DNA of 64,000 nucleotides from Reyranella sp. (GCA_019750135.1 JAIEOV010000016.1:310001-374000); one strand, 5' to 3'; numbered from the stretch's first letter, positions 7,515 to 18,227 are shown. Translations and numbers: made by a program. Notes: generated from the sequence alone by a model not told the origin.

Positions 7515-8647
7515 CCGCCATCACCGCCCTCACCGGCGCGCGCATCTTCGACGGCGACCGCTGGCACGAGGCGTCGGCTGTGCTCATCCGTGACGGCGTG
7601 ATCGACGACATTGCGCGGCAATCCGACCTGCCGGCCGATGCCGTCGTCGAGCGGATCGACGGTGGCATGCTGGTGCCGGGCTTCATCGACGCCCAGGTCA
7701 ATGGCGGCGGCGGCGTATTGCTGAACGACACGCCGACGGCCGAGGCGATGGACGCCATCGCCGCCGCGCATCGCGGCTTCGGCACCTGCCGGCTGCTGCC
7801 GACCCTGGTGACGACGGGCGTGGAGACCATCCGGGCCGCCCTCGCCGCCGTTCGCAACGCGCGGCCGGGCGTCATCGGACTGCACCTCGAAGGGCCTCAC
7901 CTCGCTCCCGTGCGCAAGGGCATCCATGACGAGCGGTTCATGCGCCGCATGACCGACGGCGATGTCGAGATGTTGCTCTCGGCCGATGTCGGCCGGCTGC
8001 TGATCACCGTGGCGCCCGAGCAGGTCGATCCCGCCCAGGTGCGGCGTCTGGTCGACGCCGGCGTGATCGTGAGCCTCGGCCATTCCGATGCGACCTACGA
8101 GCAGGCGATGGCGCTGGTCGACGCCGGTGCGACGGGCGTCACGCACCTCTTCAACGCCATGAGCCCGCTGCAGGCCCGCGCCGCCGGAATGGTGGGCGCC
8201 GCGCTCGACGGCGGTTCCGTCTGGTGCGGCGTCATTGCCGATGGCCTGCATGTCTCGGCAGCGGCGCTCGGCATCGCGCTCCGAGCCAAGCGGCCGCCGG
8301 GTCGGCTGTTCCTGGTGACGGACGCGATGCCGACCGTCGGTTCGACCGCAGCGTCGTTCAAGCTCGGCGAGCGCACGATCGACCGCCGCGGTGACCGGCT
8401 GACGTGGACCGATCCGAGCGGCGCCGAGGTGCTGGCCGGCGCCCATCTCGACATGGCGTCGGCTGTCAGGTTCTGCGTCGATGCGCTGGGGCTGCCGCTG
8501 GCGGAGGCGCTCAGGATGGCGTCGCTCTATCCCGCCGAATTCCTGCGCCTCGACACGACGCACGGCCGCATCGCGCGCGGCCATGTTGCGGACATGGTGC
8601 ATCTCGGGGCGGACCTCACGGTCCGCCGGACGTGGATGGGCTCTTAG
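7511..8647 (+). CDS. nagA: N-acetylglucosamine-6-phosphate deacetylase
   Basis: Amidohydrolase converting GlcNAc-6-phosphate to glucosamine-6-phosphate. It has 378 residues, with the start at 7511 inside the stop of the kinase gene. Diagnostic motifs in order are PGFIDAQVNGGGG (in place of the usual DxHxHG), GLHLEGPHLAP (metal-binding Glu near residue 126), VSLGHSDATYEQA, THLFNAMSPLQ, and the catalytic Asp in LVTDAMPTVGS. Its stop codon TAG abuts the left arm of an intergenic palindrome, which separates it from convergent degP. Confidence 0.95.
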   Translation: MTAITALTGARIFDGDRWHEASAVLIRDGVIDDIARQSDLPADAVVERIDGGMLVPGFIDAQVNGGGGVLLNDTPTAEAMDAIAAAHRGFGTCRLLPTLVTTGVETIRAALAAVRNARPGVIGLHLEGPHLAPVRKGIHDERFMRRMTDGDVEMLLSADVGRLLITVAPEQVDPAQVRRLVDAGVIVSLGHSDATYEQAMALVDAGATGVTHLFNAMSPLQARAAGMVGAALDGGSVWCGVIADGLHVSAAALGIALRAKRPPGRLFLVTDAMPTVGSTAASFKLGERTIDRRGDRLTWTDPSGAEVLAGAHLDMASAVRFCVDALGLPLAEALRMASLYPAEFLRLDTTHGRIARGHVADMVHLGADLTVRRTWMGS

Positions 8648-8648
8648 G

Positions 8649-8862
8649 CTGGGGGCGCGCCACTCCAGTGGCGCGTCATGGAGCTAGAAAAACCAACACC
8701 ACCTCACCCTGAGGAGCATCGCGAAGCGATGCGTCTCGAAGGGTGGGATACAGTGGTGGTGTTGCCCACCCTTCGAGACGCGCACTTCGTGCGCTCCTCA
8801 GGGCGAGGTGATCGGGTTATCAGCGCAGCCCATGACGCGCCACTGGAGTGGCGCGCCCCCAG
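8649..8862. repeat. nested palindromic element (family A arms enclosing family C)
   Basis: Perfect 32-bp terminal inverted repeat (8649-8680 against 8831-8862) with core CGCGCCACTCCAGTGGCGCG. Within it is a second, about 50-bp imperfect inverted repeat (about 8699-8751 against 8765-8814). The inner arms carry their own small hairpins (GCATCGCGAAGCGATGC and GCGCACTTCGTGCGC) and the words CCCTGAGGAG and TCTCGAAGGGTGGG. The inner type resembles a palindrome widespread in alphaproteobacterial genomes. It occupies the whole gap between convergent nagA and degP and may act as a bidirectional terminator. Confidence 0.9.
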
Positions 8863-8866
8863 CGAA

Positions 8867-10360
8867 TTACTTCGTCAGCCTGAGCGCGGCGAAGCGCGGG
8901 TCGCCCTGGCGTTCGACGAACAGCAGGACCGAGCGCTTCTTGGCCTGCTGCAGCTTGCCGACGAGGTCGGCGACTTCCTGCGGGGTGGTGACCGGCTTCT
9001 GGTCGACCTCGAGGATGACGTCGCCCGCCTGAAGCTGCTTCTCGGCCGCCGGGCTGTTGGGGGCCACCTTGGTGACGACGACGCCCTTCACCTGGTCGGA
9101 CAAGCCGTACTTCTCGCGCAGCTGGTCGGTGACCTTCTGCAGGGTCAGGCCGAGCTGCTCGACGGTCGAGACGACCGGCTGGTCGGGCTCGGCCGGCTTC
9201 TTCTCGCCGCCCTTGGCCGCGGCGTTGGTCTTGCCCTCTTCCTCCTGCTCGCCGATGCGCAGCTTCAGCGGCACTTCCTTGCCGCCGCGCCAGACCACGA
9301 CGTCGACCGTGCTGCCGACGCGGGCATTGGCAACCAGCCGCGGGAAGCGGCGCAGGTCGAGAACGTCCTGGCCCGAGAAGCTCAGGATGATGTCGTTGCG
9401 CTTCAGGCCCGCCTTGGCCGCCGGGCCGTCGGCCACGACGTTGGCCACCAGCACGCCACGGGCGCGGTCGAGGCCGAAGCTGTCGGCGATGTCGTCGGTG
9501 ACGCTCTGGTAGCTCACGCCCACCCAGCCGCGCTTGACGCGGCCGAACTCGCGCAGCTGGTCGGCGACCTGCTTCACCAGGTTCGACGGGATCGAGAAGG
9601 CGAGACCAGCATTGACGCCCGACGGCGAATAGATCGCCGTGTTGACGCCGATCACCTCACCCTGGGAGTTGAACAGCGGACCGCCCGAGTTGCCCTTGTT
9701 GATGGCGGCGTCGGTCTGCAGGTAGTCGTCCAGCGAATCGTTCAGCGAGCGGCCGCGCGCCGAGATGATGCCGGCGGTCACCGAATGGCCGAGGCCGAAC
9801 GGGTTGCCGATCGCGATCACCCAGTCGCCGACGCGCTCCTTGTCGGAGTCGCCCCATTTGATGGCGGCCATCGGCTTCTTGCTGGGCGGCTCGACCTTGA
9901 GCAAGGCCACGTCGATGCGGCTGTCGGAGCCGATCAGCTTGGCCTTGAGCTGGGTGTCGTCACGGAAGATGACCGTGATGTCCTCAGCGCCCTGAATGAC
10001 GTGGTTGTTGGTGATGATGTAGCCGTCGGGATCGATCACGAACCCGGAGCCGAGCGACGTGCCGCGGCGCTTCTGCTCCTCGCCACCTTTCTTGTCGAAG
10101 AATTCCTTGAACAGTTCCTCGAACGGCGAGCCGGGCGGAAGCTGCGGCATGTCGCGCAGCCGCGGGCCCTGCTGAGGCACGTTCTGGGTGGTGGTGATGT
10201 TGACCACCGTCGGCATCAACTTGTCGACGAGTTCGGCGAAGCTGTCGGGCGCGTTTCGCGCCGGCTGCGCCGTGGCGGGCTGTGCCAACGCCAAGCTGAG
10301 CGACATCGCCGCCGCGACAGCGGCGGATCTCAAAACACCAGGAAAATCAGTGAGAATCAC
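8867..10360 (-). CDS. degP: Do-family periplasmic serine protease (DegP/HtrA)
   Basis: Envelope quality-control protease and chaperone. I choose the GTG at 10360 because GGAGG lies 6 bases upstream; it gives 497 residues with a signal peptide ending near QPATA. The catalytic triad is complete: H120 in IITNNHVIQG, D150 in SRIDVALLK and S225 in GNSGGPLF. Two PDZ domains follow (about residues 290-370 and 400-490), with the peptide-binding loop RGVLVANV in the first. It lies downstream of hflK-hflC on the same strand, the usual alphaproteobacterial order. An ATG at 10390 would add 10 residues and lacks a good ribosome site. Confidence 0.95.
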   Translation of the reverse strand: MILTDFPGVLRSAAVAAAMSLSLALAQPATAQPARNAPDSFAELVDKLMPTVVNITTTQNVPQQGPRLRDMPQLPPGSPFEELFKEFFDKKGGEEQKRRGTSLGSGFVIDPDGYIITNNHVIQGAEDITVIFRDDTQLKAKLIGSDSRIDVALLKVEPPSKKPMAAIKWGDSDKERVGDWVIAIGNPFGLGHSVTAGIISARGRSLNDSLDDYLQTDAAINKGNSGGPLFNSQGEVIGVNTAIYSPSGVNAGLAFSIPSNLVKQVADQLREFGRVKRGWVGVSYQSVTDDIADSFGLDRARGVLVANVVADGPAAKAGLKRNDIILSFSGQDVLDLRRFPRLVANARVGSTVDVVVWRGGKEVPLKLRIGEQEEEGKTNAAAKGGEKKPAEPDQPVVSTVEQLGLTLQKVTDQLREKYGLSDQVKGVVVTKVAPNSPAAEKQLQAGDVILEVDQKPVTTPQEVADLVGKLQQAKKRSVLLFVERQGDPRFAALRLTK

Positions 10361-10517
10361 GTCCGACCTCCAACGGCGCTCAGGCCTCAACGGATCGGAA
10401 CGGCCGGCGCCGCGCGTTCGAGTTCCTGTCTACATGGCGGCAGATTGTGGCGCAAATAAAGAGGCGTTGATGTTGCTGATTGTTTCAGCTTTTCCACGGC
10501 CTTTGCGAAAATCGGCC

Positions 10518-10548
10518 GGTGGCGTTGCAGGACTGCCACAACGCCACC
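10518..10548. other. inverted repeat between hflC and degP
   Basis: Ten-base perfect inverted repeat (GGTGGCGTTG / CAACGCCACC) with an 11-base loop in the 222-base gap downstream of hflC and upstream of degP. There is no T-tract, so a terminator role is weakly supported. It may be a processing or regulatory hairpin. Confidence 0.3.
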
Positions 10549-10582
10549 ACGCAGTACGGTTCCTGACGGCCGTTTTCCGACG

Positions 10583-11464
10583 CTACTTCTTGGCCGGTCC
10601 TGACGGATCGTTGAAATAGCGGAAAAAGTCGTTGTCCGGGCTCAGCAGCATGGTCGAGCCGCCGCTGCCGAAGGCCTGCTTGTAGGCTTCCATGCGTCGG
10701 TAGAAGGCATAGAAATCCTTGTCCTTGTTGAAGGCCTGGGCATAGATCCGGGTCGCTTCGGCATCCGCCTCACCCTTCAGGATCTGGGCCTTCAATCCGG
10801 CGTCGGCCTTGATGACCGCGACCTCGCGGTCGGCCGTGGCGGTGATGCGGGCCTTCTCCTCGTCGCCCTCGGCGCGCAACTGGCCGGCTTCCCGTTCGCG
10901 GTCGGTCTTCATGCGATTGTAGACCGACTGTGAGTTGGCCTGCGGTAAATCTGCACGCTTGATGCGCACGTCGACCGTATCGACACCCAGGTCCTTGGTC
11001 TTCGCATTCACCCGCTTGGTGATGTCGTCCATCAGGCTTTCGCGCCGGTCGGTCAGCACCGCATGCAGCGGCACCGAGCTCAGCACGCCGCGGATCTCGG
11101 AGTTGATCAGCGAATCGAGCAGCCCGCGCAGGGCCGGCTCCCCGCCCGGCACGGTCTGGGCGAAGGTCTTGGCGTTCGTGATCTTGTAGCGGGCATAGGC
11201 GTCGACCACGAGGCGCTTCTGGTCGCCGGCGATGATCTCGAACTCCTCGGCTTCGTAGTCGAGCAGCCGGCGGTCGATGCGCTGGATGTCCTGGATCAGC
11301 GGAATCTTGGCGTAGAGGCCAGGCTCCGTCTTGGGGTTGCCGACAATGGCGCCGAACTGGCGCACCAGCACCTGCTTGGTCGGGTCGACAGTGTAGAAGG
11401 TCTGGGTCACCAGGAAGATGGCGACCGCGATCGCGATCAGCGCGACAATCGCACGGTTGCTCAT
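10583..11464 (-). CDS. hflC: membrane protease modulator HflC
   Basis: SPFH-domain partner of HflK; the HflKC cage surrounds FtsH and restrains its proteolysis. It has 293 residues. One N-terminal membrane anchor (IVALIAIAVAIFLVTQTFYTV, residues about 5-25) is followed by VDPTKQVLVRQFG and the SPFH domain. A long helical region rich in charged residues follows (REREAGQLRAEGDEEKARI), then the QAFNKDKDFYAFYRRMEAY motif typical of HflC. Its start overlaps the hflK stop by 4 bases. Confidence 0.95.
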   Translation of the reverse strand: MSNRAIVALIAIAVAIFLVTQTFYTVDPTKQVLVRQFGAIVGNPKTEPGLYAKIPLIQDIQRIDRRLLDYEAEEFEIIAGDQKRLVVDAYARYKITNAKTFAQTVPGGEPALRGLLDSLINSEIRGVLSSVPLHAVLTDRRESLMDDITKRVNAKTKDLGVDTVDVRIKRADLPQANSQSVYNRMKTDREREAGQLRAEGDEEKARITATADREVAVIKADAGLKAQILKGEADAEATRIYAQAFNKDKDFYAFYRRMEAYKQAFGSGGSTMLLSPDNDFFRYFNDPSGPAKK

Positions 11465-12660
11465 CGCGTGCCTCCCTGGGCCTGCGGGCCGGTGGTTCGT
11501 GGCGCTCCCGGCGCCGCCGCCGGGCCGCCCGGCTTCAGTTCGGGCAGGGGCAGGTAAGGCAGCACGCCACCGGTACCGGACGTATTCTTGTCGACCAGCA
11601 CCTTGTTCACGTTGCGCAGCACCTCCTCCATGGTGTCGAGGTAAAGGCGCTCGGTGGTGATGTCCTTGGCCTTGTCGTACTGCTCGTAGACCTGGGTGAA
11701 GCGCTGGGCGTCACCGCTCGCCCGGGCGACGATCTCGGCCTTGTAGGCCTCGCCGCGCTGGATGATCGATTCGGCCTCGCCTTTGGCCCGCGGCAGCACC
11801 TGGTTTCGATAGGTGTTGGCCTCGTTGATGCTCTTCTCCTTGTCGGCACGCGCGGCCTGCACGTCGCGGAACGCCGCGATGACCTCTTGTGGCGGGTCGA
11901 CGCGGAGCAGCTGGACGTTGGAGATGCGGACGCCCAGCCCATACTCGTCGAGGATGCGCTGCAGCAGGTCCTTGGCGTCCTGCTCGATGCGGCTGCGGCC
12001 CTCGGTCTGGGCATATTGCAGGTTCGACCGGCCGATGACCTCGCGCATCGCGGCCTCGGCGCCGGCGCGCACGTTCTCCTCCGGATTGCGCACGTCGAAG
12101 GCGTACTTGAAGACGTCCTTGATCTGCCACAGCACGGCGAACTCGATGTCGACGATGTTCTCGTCGCCCGTCAGCATCAGGTTCTCGGTCGAGGTCGGAC
12201 GCGGTCCGCCGCGGGTATAGCTCGTCGAGCGATCCTGGCTGCCGCGCGAGCCGATGACGACACGGCGCTGGTCCTGGACGTTGACCACGACGACGTTGCC
12301 GATCGGGCTGGGCAGATTGTAGTGCAGGCCGGGATCGACCGGCTTGCCGTAGGGCTTGCCGAACACGAGCTGGATCGCCTGCTGGTTGGGCTGCACGCGG
12401 AAGAAGCCGGTCACGAGCCAGATCACCACGCCCAGCAGCACGACCAGCACGATGCCCTTGTAGGAACCGAAGCCGCCGGGGATGAGGTTCTTCAGCCGCT
12501 CCTGGCCCTTGCGGATGACGTCTTCCATGTCAGGCGGCCGGCGCGAGCCGAACGGCCCGCCGCCACCGCCGCGATTGCCGCCACCGCCACCCCAAGGCCC
12601 GCCGCCGTTGCCACCGCCACCGCCCCCCCAGGGGCCGCCGCTGTTGTTGTTCCACGCCAT
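11461..12660 (-). CDS. hflK: membrane protease modulator HflK
   Basis: SPFH-domain partner of HflC and FtsH, 399 residues. The cytoplasmic N-terminus is a glycine- and proline-rich low-complexity stretch (residues 1-55). One membrane segment follows (GIVLVVLLGVVIWLVTGF, about 68-86), then FRVQPNQQAIQLVFGK and the SPFH domain with LTGDENIVDIEFAVLWQIKD. It is the first gene of hflK-hflC-(degP). The promoter must lie in the 139-base gap to the divergent mrp gene, which contains no further feature I can identify. Confidence 0.95.
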   Translation of the reverse strand: MAWNNNSGGPWGGGGGGNGGGPWGGGGGNRGGGGGPFGSRRPPDMEDVIRKGQERLKNLIPGGFGSYKGIVLVVLLGVVIWLVTGFFRVQPNQQAIQLVFGKPYGKPVDPGLHYNLPSPIGNVVVVNVQDQRRVVIGSRGSQDRSTSYTRGGPRPTSTENLMLTGDENIVDIEFAVLWQIKDVFKYAFDVRNPEENVRAGAEAAMREVIGRSNLQYAQTEGRSRIEQDAKDLLQRILDEYGLGVRISNVQLLRVDPPQEVIAAFRDVQAARADKEKSINEANTYRNQVLPRAKGEAESIIQRGEAYKAEIVARASGDAQRFTQVYEQYDKAKDITTERLYLDTMEEVLRNVNKVLVDKNTSGTGGVLPYLPLPELKPGGPAAAPGAPRTTGPQAQGGTR

Positions 12661-12799
12661 CTTTCACCTCAGGGCCGCTGGCCGCCTGCTCGGCATTATT
12701 GTCGGCTTTGATTTCAGGTCGCGCTGCATATATGTGACGGCAGCAACACCCGCAATCAAGCGGCGACACAATATTGCGATATGGCGGGAACGAGCCCCT

Positions 12800-13942
12800 A
12801 TGGCTGAAATCACCGAATCGGCCGTCCGCAAGGTCCTCGAGGCCGTTATCGATCCGGCGACTGCAAACAATGTCGTGGCGCAGGGCATGGTTGGCGGCAT
12901 CGCCATACGCGGCGGTCATGTCGCGGTAACCCTCGATGTCGACCCGGCCCGCGGCACCGCTCTGGAGCCTCTGCGTCAGGCGTGCGAACAGGCCGTGCGG
13001 GCCATGCCGGGCGTGCTGTCGGCGACGGCGGTGATGACCTCCGAGCGGCCGGCGCCGGCAGCTGCACCTGCCTCGCATGCGCACGGCCATGGACACGCCG
13101 CTCCAGGCGCCAAGACCACCGGCGGCGGCGGACGCATCGACGTGCCGGGGGTCAAGCACATCATCGCCGTGGCCTCGGGCAAGGGCGGCGTCGGCAAGTC
13201 GACGACGGCGGTGAACCTGGCTCTCGGGCTTGCCGCCAACGGCGTGGCGACCGGCCTGCTCGATGCCGACATCTACGGCCCGTCGATGCCGCGCATGCTC
13301 GACGTCAAGGACAAGCCCGAATCGGTCGACGGCAAGGCGTTGAAGCCGATCGAACGCTACGGCCTCAAGACCATGTCGATCGGCTACATCGTCAACGAGG
13401 ACACGCCGATGATCTGGCGCGGCCCCATGGTGTCGAGCGCGCTCGAACAGATGCTGCGCGACGTGCAGTGGGGCGACCTCGACGTGCTGGTGGTCGACAT
13501 GCCGCCGGGCACGGGCGATGCGCAGCTCACCTTGGCGCAGCGCGTGGCGCTGGCCGGTGCGGTGATCGTGTCGACACCGCAGGACATTGCCCTGGTCGAT
13601 GCGCGCAAGGGCCTCAACATGTTCCGCAAGGTCGCGGTGCCGGTGCTGGGCTTCGTCGAGAACATGAGCTTCTATCTCTGCCCGCATTGCGGCGAGCGCG
13701 CCGAGATCTTCGGCCATGGCGGCGCCCGCGAGGAAGCCGAGAAGCTCGGCGTGCCGTTCCTCGGCGAGGTGCCATTGCATCTCGACATCCGCACCACCTC
13801 GGATTCGGGCCATCCGATCGTCGTCGCCCAGCCCGACAGCCAGTACGCCCAGATCTACAAGAACATCGCCGGCCGGGTATGGAAGCAGCTCTCGGCCAGC
13901 CAGCGCGGGCCGCGCGCGGCACCGAGGATCGTCGTTCGTTAG
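12800..13942 (+). CDS. apbC: Mrp/ApbC-type iron-sulfur cluster carrier ATPase
   Basis: Soluble P-loop ATPase that carries Fe-S clusters to apoproteins, 380 residues. The N-terminal DUF59/MIP18 domain (about 1-90) is joined by a His-rich linker (HAHGHGHAA) to the Mrp domain. The deviant Walker A is ASGKGGVGKSTTAVNLA. The GPSMPRMLD and MPPGTGDAQLT motifs follow. The cluster-binding CPHC lies in FYLCPHCGERAEIFG. The frame is open further upstream, but that part is antisense to hflK. The TAG stop is the first base set of a palindromic element. Confidence 0.95.
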   Translation: MAEITESAVRKVLEAVIDPATANNVVAQGMVGGIAIRGGHVAVTLDVDPARGTALEPLRQACEQAVRAMPGVLSATAVMTSERPAPAAAPASHAHGHGHAAPGAKTTGGGGRIDVPGVKHIIAVASGKGGVGKSTTAVNLALGLAANGVATGLLDADIYGPSMPRMLDVKDKPESVDGKALKPIERYGLKTMSIGYIVNEDTPMIWRGPMVSSALEQMLRDVQWGDLDVLVVDMPPGTGDAQLTLAQRVALAGAVIVSTPQDIALVDARKGLNMFRKVAVPVLGFVENMSFYLCPHCGERAEIFGHGGAREEAEKLGVPFLGEVPLHLDIRTTSDSGHPIVVAQPDSQYAQIYKNIAGRVWKQLSASQRGPRAAPRIVVR

Positions 13943-14020
13943 CTGGGGGCGCGCCACTCCAGTGGCGCGATCATCTCTCGCATCAACAAAGACGCGCCAC
14001 TGGAGTGGCGCGCCCCCAGC
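13942..14020. repeat. palindromic element family A, short form
   Basis: Perfect 28-bp inverted repeat (13942-13969 against 13993-14020) separated by 23 bases, with core CGCGCCACTCCAGTGGCGCG flanked by GCTGGGGG and CCCCCAGC. It fills the space between the converging stop codons of apbC and the GNAT gene and shares a base with each stop. It has no inner element, unlike the copies at 1241 and 8649. It is likely transcribed as a strong hairpin from both sides. Confidence 0.9.
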
Positions 14021-14577
14021 TATGAACGCTTTCTCTTGCGGCCCGCGGCAGCGGCCTTGCGGGCGTCCCACTTCCCGATCATGCCGTGCACGCCGATCAT
14101 CGAGCCGGCGACCAGCTCGAGCGCCAGGAAGCGCCGGTCCTCGACCCAGCCGGGGAGCTGGAGGTTGAGCGCGAGATCGCGGCGGAAGCCGAACTGGTTG
14201 TAGTACTCGGGATCGCCGACCAGGATGATGCGGCTGTGGCCCAGCATGCGTGACTGCGCCATCGAGTGCCACATCAGCGCCTTGCCGTAGCCCAGCCCGC
14301 GCAGTTCGGGCGAGATGGCGAGCGGCCCCAGCAGGATGGCGGGCCAGCGCTCATTGATCAGGATCGGCCAGTTGCGGATCGAGGCCACCATGCGGCCCTT
14401 CTGGTCGATGGCGACGAAGCACAGCTCCTTGATCGGCCTCACGTCCTCGCGAAAGCGGTAGACCGTCTTGTGCTGCCGGTCGGGACCGAACGCCGCCTCG
14501 TTCATCTCCTCGACGGCATCGTTGTCGCGCGGGCGCTCGCGCAGCAGCCGCAGCCGGCCGGGGCTTTCCCTAGCCAA
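14020..14577 (-). CDS. GNAT-family N-acetyltransferase
   Basis: 185-residue acetyl-CoA-dependent acetyltransferase of unknown substrate. The acetyl-CoA-binding region is [33 protein letters not shown] (about residues 80-112), with the R/Q-x-x-G-x-G/A signature as LRGLGYGKA. It is followed by [18 protein letters not shown], as in the YhbS type. The TTG at 14577 overlaps the thyX stop by 8 bases, so the pair is probably cotranscribed; the exact start is uncertain. The C-terminus is basic ([10 protein letters not shown]). Confidence 0.8.
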   Translation of the reverse strand: MARESPGRLRLLRERPRDNDAVEEMNEAAFGPDRQHKTVYRFREDVRPIKELCFVAIDQKGRMVASIRNWPILINERWPAILLGPLAISPELRGLGYGKALMWHSMAQSRMLGHSRIILVGDPEYYNQFGFRRDLALNLQLPGWVEDRRFLALELVAGSMIGVHGMIGKWDARKAAAAGRKRKRS

Positions 14578-15505
14578 GGCCCAGCACCGCCATGAGTTCC
14601 CGCCATTCGCGCGGATTGAGCCCGCTCGCCTTCTGGTCGAGCTTCTCGCCCGCGATCATGCGCTTGATCGCGGCCAGCCCGGTCTTGGAGAGATGCGCGC
14701 CGCCCATCCGGTATTCCATGAAGGCATCGTAGCTGATCGGGCACCAACGCTTCAGCGTGTCGAGCATGACGTCGGCATAGACACGGATTTCGTACTGCGC
14801 GTGGGCATCTGCGCGCAGGGACAGGAAATGCATGAGATTGTGGAGGTTGGTCTTCCAGTACCACTGAGTATAGAAGGCGAGCGACAGGTTCATGCGCGCG
14901 AGCTCGCGCGCCAGGCCAGAGCGCTCGGGATCGAGCGGCTCGCCGGTCTCGCCCTCGTTCAGCATCTCCATGTAGTGCTCGTAGACCAGCTCGGCGTCCT
15001 TCTTGAGCAGGTCGAAGACGCGCTCCGCCTCCTTGCCCGACAGCACCTGGTCGCGGCCCTGGCGATTGGCCTGGCTCTGGGCCGCCAGGTGCTCAGGCTT
15101 CGGCACGTAGTACTCGTTGTCGAGGATCGAGTAGCGCGCCGAGTATTCGTTCACGTTGGCGGTGCGATGGCGGATCCACTGGCGCGCCACGAAGATCGGC
15201 AGCTTCACGTGGTACTTGATCTCGCACATCTCGAACGGCGTCGTATGGCGATGCCGCATCAGGTAGTTGATCAGCCCGCGATCCTCGCTGACCTTCTTTG
15301 TGCCGCGGCCGTAGCTCACCCGGGCAGCCTGCACGACGGCAGCATCATCTCCCATGTAGTCGACCACGCGGACAAAGCCGTGATCGAGCACGGGCAACGC
15401 CTGGAACAGGACTTCCTCCAGAGCCGGGGAAATCGGCCGCAAGGTCGGCTGCGCGCCGCCGCGCGCCTGGTCGATCTCGGCCTGCTGGTCGGTGGAGAGG
15501 GGCAT
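14570..15505 (-). CDS. thyX: flavin-dependent thymidylate synthase
   Basis: Makes dTMP from dUMP using FAD, NADPH and methylene-tetrahydrofolate. It has 311 residues from the ATG at 15505, with AAGGA upstream. The ThyX signature is complete as [14 protein letters not shown] (residues 112-125), and the catalytic/nucleotide-binding stretch [10 protein letters not shown] lies near residue 61. An in-frame ATG at 15571 would add 22 residues with no family similarity. I see no thyA in the window. It lies 5' of the GNAT gene and is divergent from the ssrA region. Confidence 0.95.
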   Translation of the reverse strand: MPLSTDQQAEIDQARGGAQPTLRPISPALEEVLFQALPVLDHGFVRVVDYMGDDAAVVQAARVSYGRGTKKVSEDRGLINYLMRHRHTTPFEMCEIKYHVKLPIFVARQWIRHRTANVNEYSARYSILDNEYYVPKPEHLAAQSQANRQGRDQVLSGKEAERVFDLLKKDAELVYEHYMEMLNEGETGEPLDPERSGLARELARMNLSLAFYTQWYWKTNLHNLMHFLSLRADAHAQYEIRVYADVMLDTLKRWCPISYDAFMEYRMGGAHLSKTGLAAIKRMIAGEKLDQKASGLNPREWRELMAVLGLG

Positions 15506-15636
15506 CGTTGTTGTCCTTCGTTGGGCGCGGACTCTATGGGTGGCGGCCGGCGGGGACCATGGGGAAATCAAGGCGCGGCAATTCGGGCGGAGTCGTTTGC
15601 CTTCAAAAGTGCCTGCGGAATGCTTATATTGTTCGC

Positions 15637-15716
15637 GTCGGGAAACCGACTATGGCGATAAACGCCGCGTGGAATAAGCGTTTCGGACCCGGGGGCAGTA
15701 CCCGGCGCCTCCACCA
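15637..15716 (+). ncRNA. ssrA: tmRNA, acceptor piece (permuted two-piece ssrA)
   Basis: The 3' half of transfer-messenger RNA, encoded upstream of the coding half, as is known for alphaproteobacteria. The mature 3' end is CCA at 15714-15716, preceded by discriminator A. The T-arm is CCGGG (15689-15693), a 7-base loop and CCCGG (15701-15705). The acceptor strand CGCCTCC (15706-15712) pairs over all 7 bases, with one G-U, with GGGGGCG at 15750-15756 of the coding piece. The 5' boundary is approximate. TATATT at 15625-15630 may be its -10 element. Confidence 0.88.
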
Positions 15717-15749
15717 TTCACCTCCAACCCGAACAGGGACGGAGACGAT

Positions 15750-15925
15750 GGGGGCGAACCAGGATCGACGAGCGTGGTAAAGGCGCGGTTTTTGCCCGGT
15801 ATGGTTCCGCCGTGACGGGCCATTCACAAGTGCTAACGATAACACCGTTACACTCGCTGCTGCCGCCTAAACAGCGGACGTAAGCGCGGTTCGGGAGGGC
15901 ACCGGGCAACAGAAGCCCTCCCACT
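15750..15925 (+). ncRNA. ssrA: tmRNA, coding piece with proteolysis tag
   Basis: The 5' half of the two-piece tmRNA. It begins GGGGGCG at 15750, then a D-arm-like region (GATCGACGAGCGTGGTA). The tag frame runs from GCT at 15832 to TAA at 15868-15870 and encodes ANDNTVTLAAAA; a first Ala would come from the charged tRNA-like domain. Near the 3' end is an 8-bp stem (15893-15900 against 15915-15922) likely belonging to a pseudoknot. The 33 bases between the two pieces are removed during maturation. The 3' boundary is approximate. Confidence 0.88.
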
Positions 15926-16008
15926 TTCATCCTGAATATTCGGGGTTTCCCGCGATTGACTCTGATGGTACGCGGGTCAACCATACTTCGTGAAATTTCC
16001 GACAGGCC

Positions 16009-16551
16009 ATGAACGATCGCTTCCACTACGACGCTCTCGTTGACGACGCGCTGCGCAGCGTCGTCCGTCGCGTGCTGACGCAGGTCGCCGAGAAAGGCCT
16101 TCCCGGCTCGCACCATTTCTACATCTCGTTCCGCAGCACCGACCCCGGCGTCGTGCTGCCCGAGTATTTGCGCGCCAAGTATCCGGAAGAGATGACGATC
16201 GTGCTCCAGCACCAGTATTGGGACCTGATCCTCGGCCCCAACCACTTCGAGGTGACGGTGAGCTTCAACAAGCAGCAGGAGCGCATCCGGGTGCCGTTCG
16301 CGGCGCTGTCGGCCTTCGTCGATCCGTCGGTGCGCTTCGGCCTGCAGTTCGATCGCAAGGACAAGGGCGGCGAGAAGGCCGAGGTTGCCGCCCCACCGGC
16401 CGCCCTGCCGCCGGCCGAAAAGCGCCCGCCGCTGGCGGCACCTGCCTCCTCTGAGGCGAAACCCGAGGCGGGCGCCGACCAGGCCGCCGAGGCCAAGCCC
16501 GAGGACGCCGCCTCCAAGGTCGTCAAGCTCGACAGCTTCCGAAAGAAGTAG
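16009..16551 (+). CDS. sspB: SspB-type ClpXP protease adaptor
   Basis: 180-residue adaptor that delivers ssrA-tagged proteins to ClpXP. The SspB fold occupies residues 1-125 (HHFYISFRSTDPGVVLPEYL, MTIVLQHQYWDL, FEVTVSFNKQQERIRVPFAALSAFVDPSVRFGLQF). A low-complexity Ala/Pro/Glu linker follows, then the short C-terminal motif KVVKLDSFRKK, which in SspB proteins docks on the ClpX zinc-binding domain. It lies less than 100 bases after the tmRNA that makes its substrate tag. Fumarase follows 58 bases downstream. Confidence 0.92.
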   Translation: MNDRFHYDALVDDALRSVVRRVLTQVAEKGLPGSHHFYISFRSTDPGVVLPEYLRAKYPEEMTIVLQHQYWDLILGPNHFEVTVSFNKQQERIRVPFAALSAFVDPSVRFGLQFDRKDKGGEKAEVAAPPAALPPAEKRPPLAAPASSEAKPEAGADQAAEAKPEDAASKVVKLDSFRKK

Positions 16552-16609
16552 CTGGACGCTCCGGCGTCGTTGCGGCAGGGAAGGCCCGCCCACGCGCCAG
16601 GAGTGAACC

Positions 16610-18226
<1,617 letters not shown>

Positions 18227-18227
18227 T

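Noticed and set aside
12530..14272. Minus-strand frame of 580 codons covering hflK start, apbC and part of the GNAT gene
   Set aside because: It crosses three genes and a palindrome; no family similarity.
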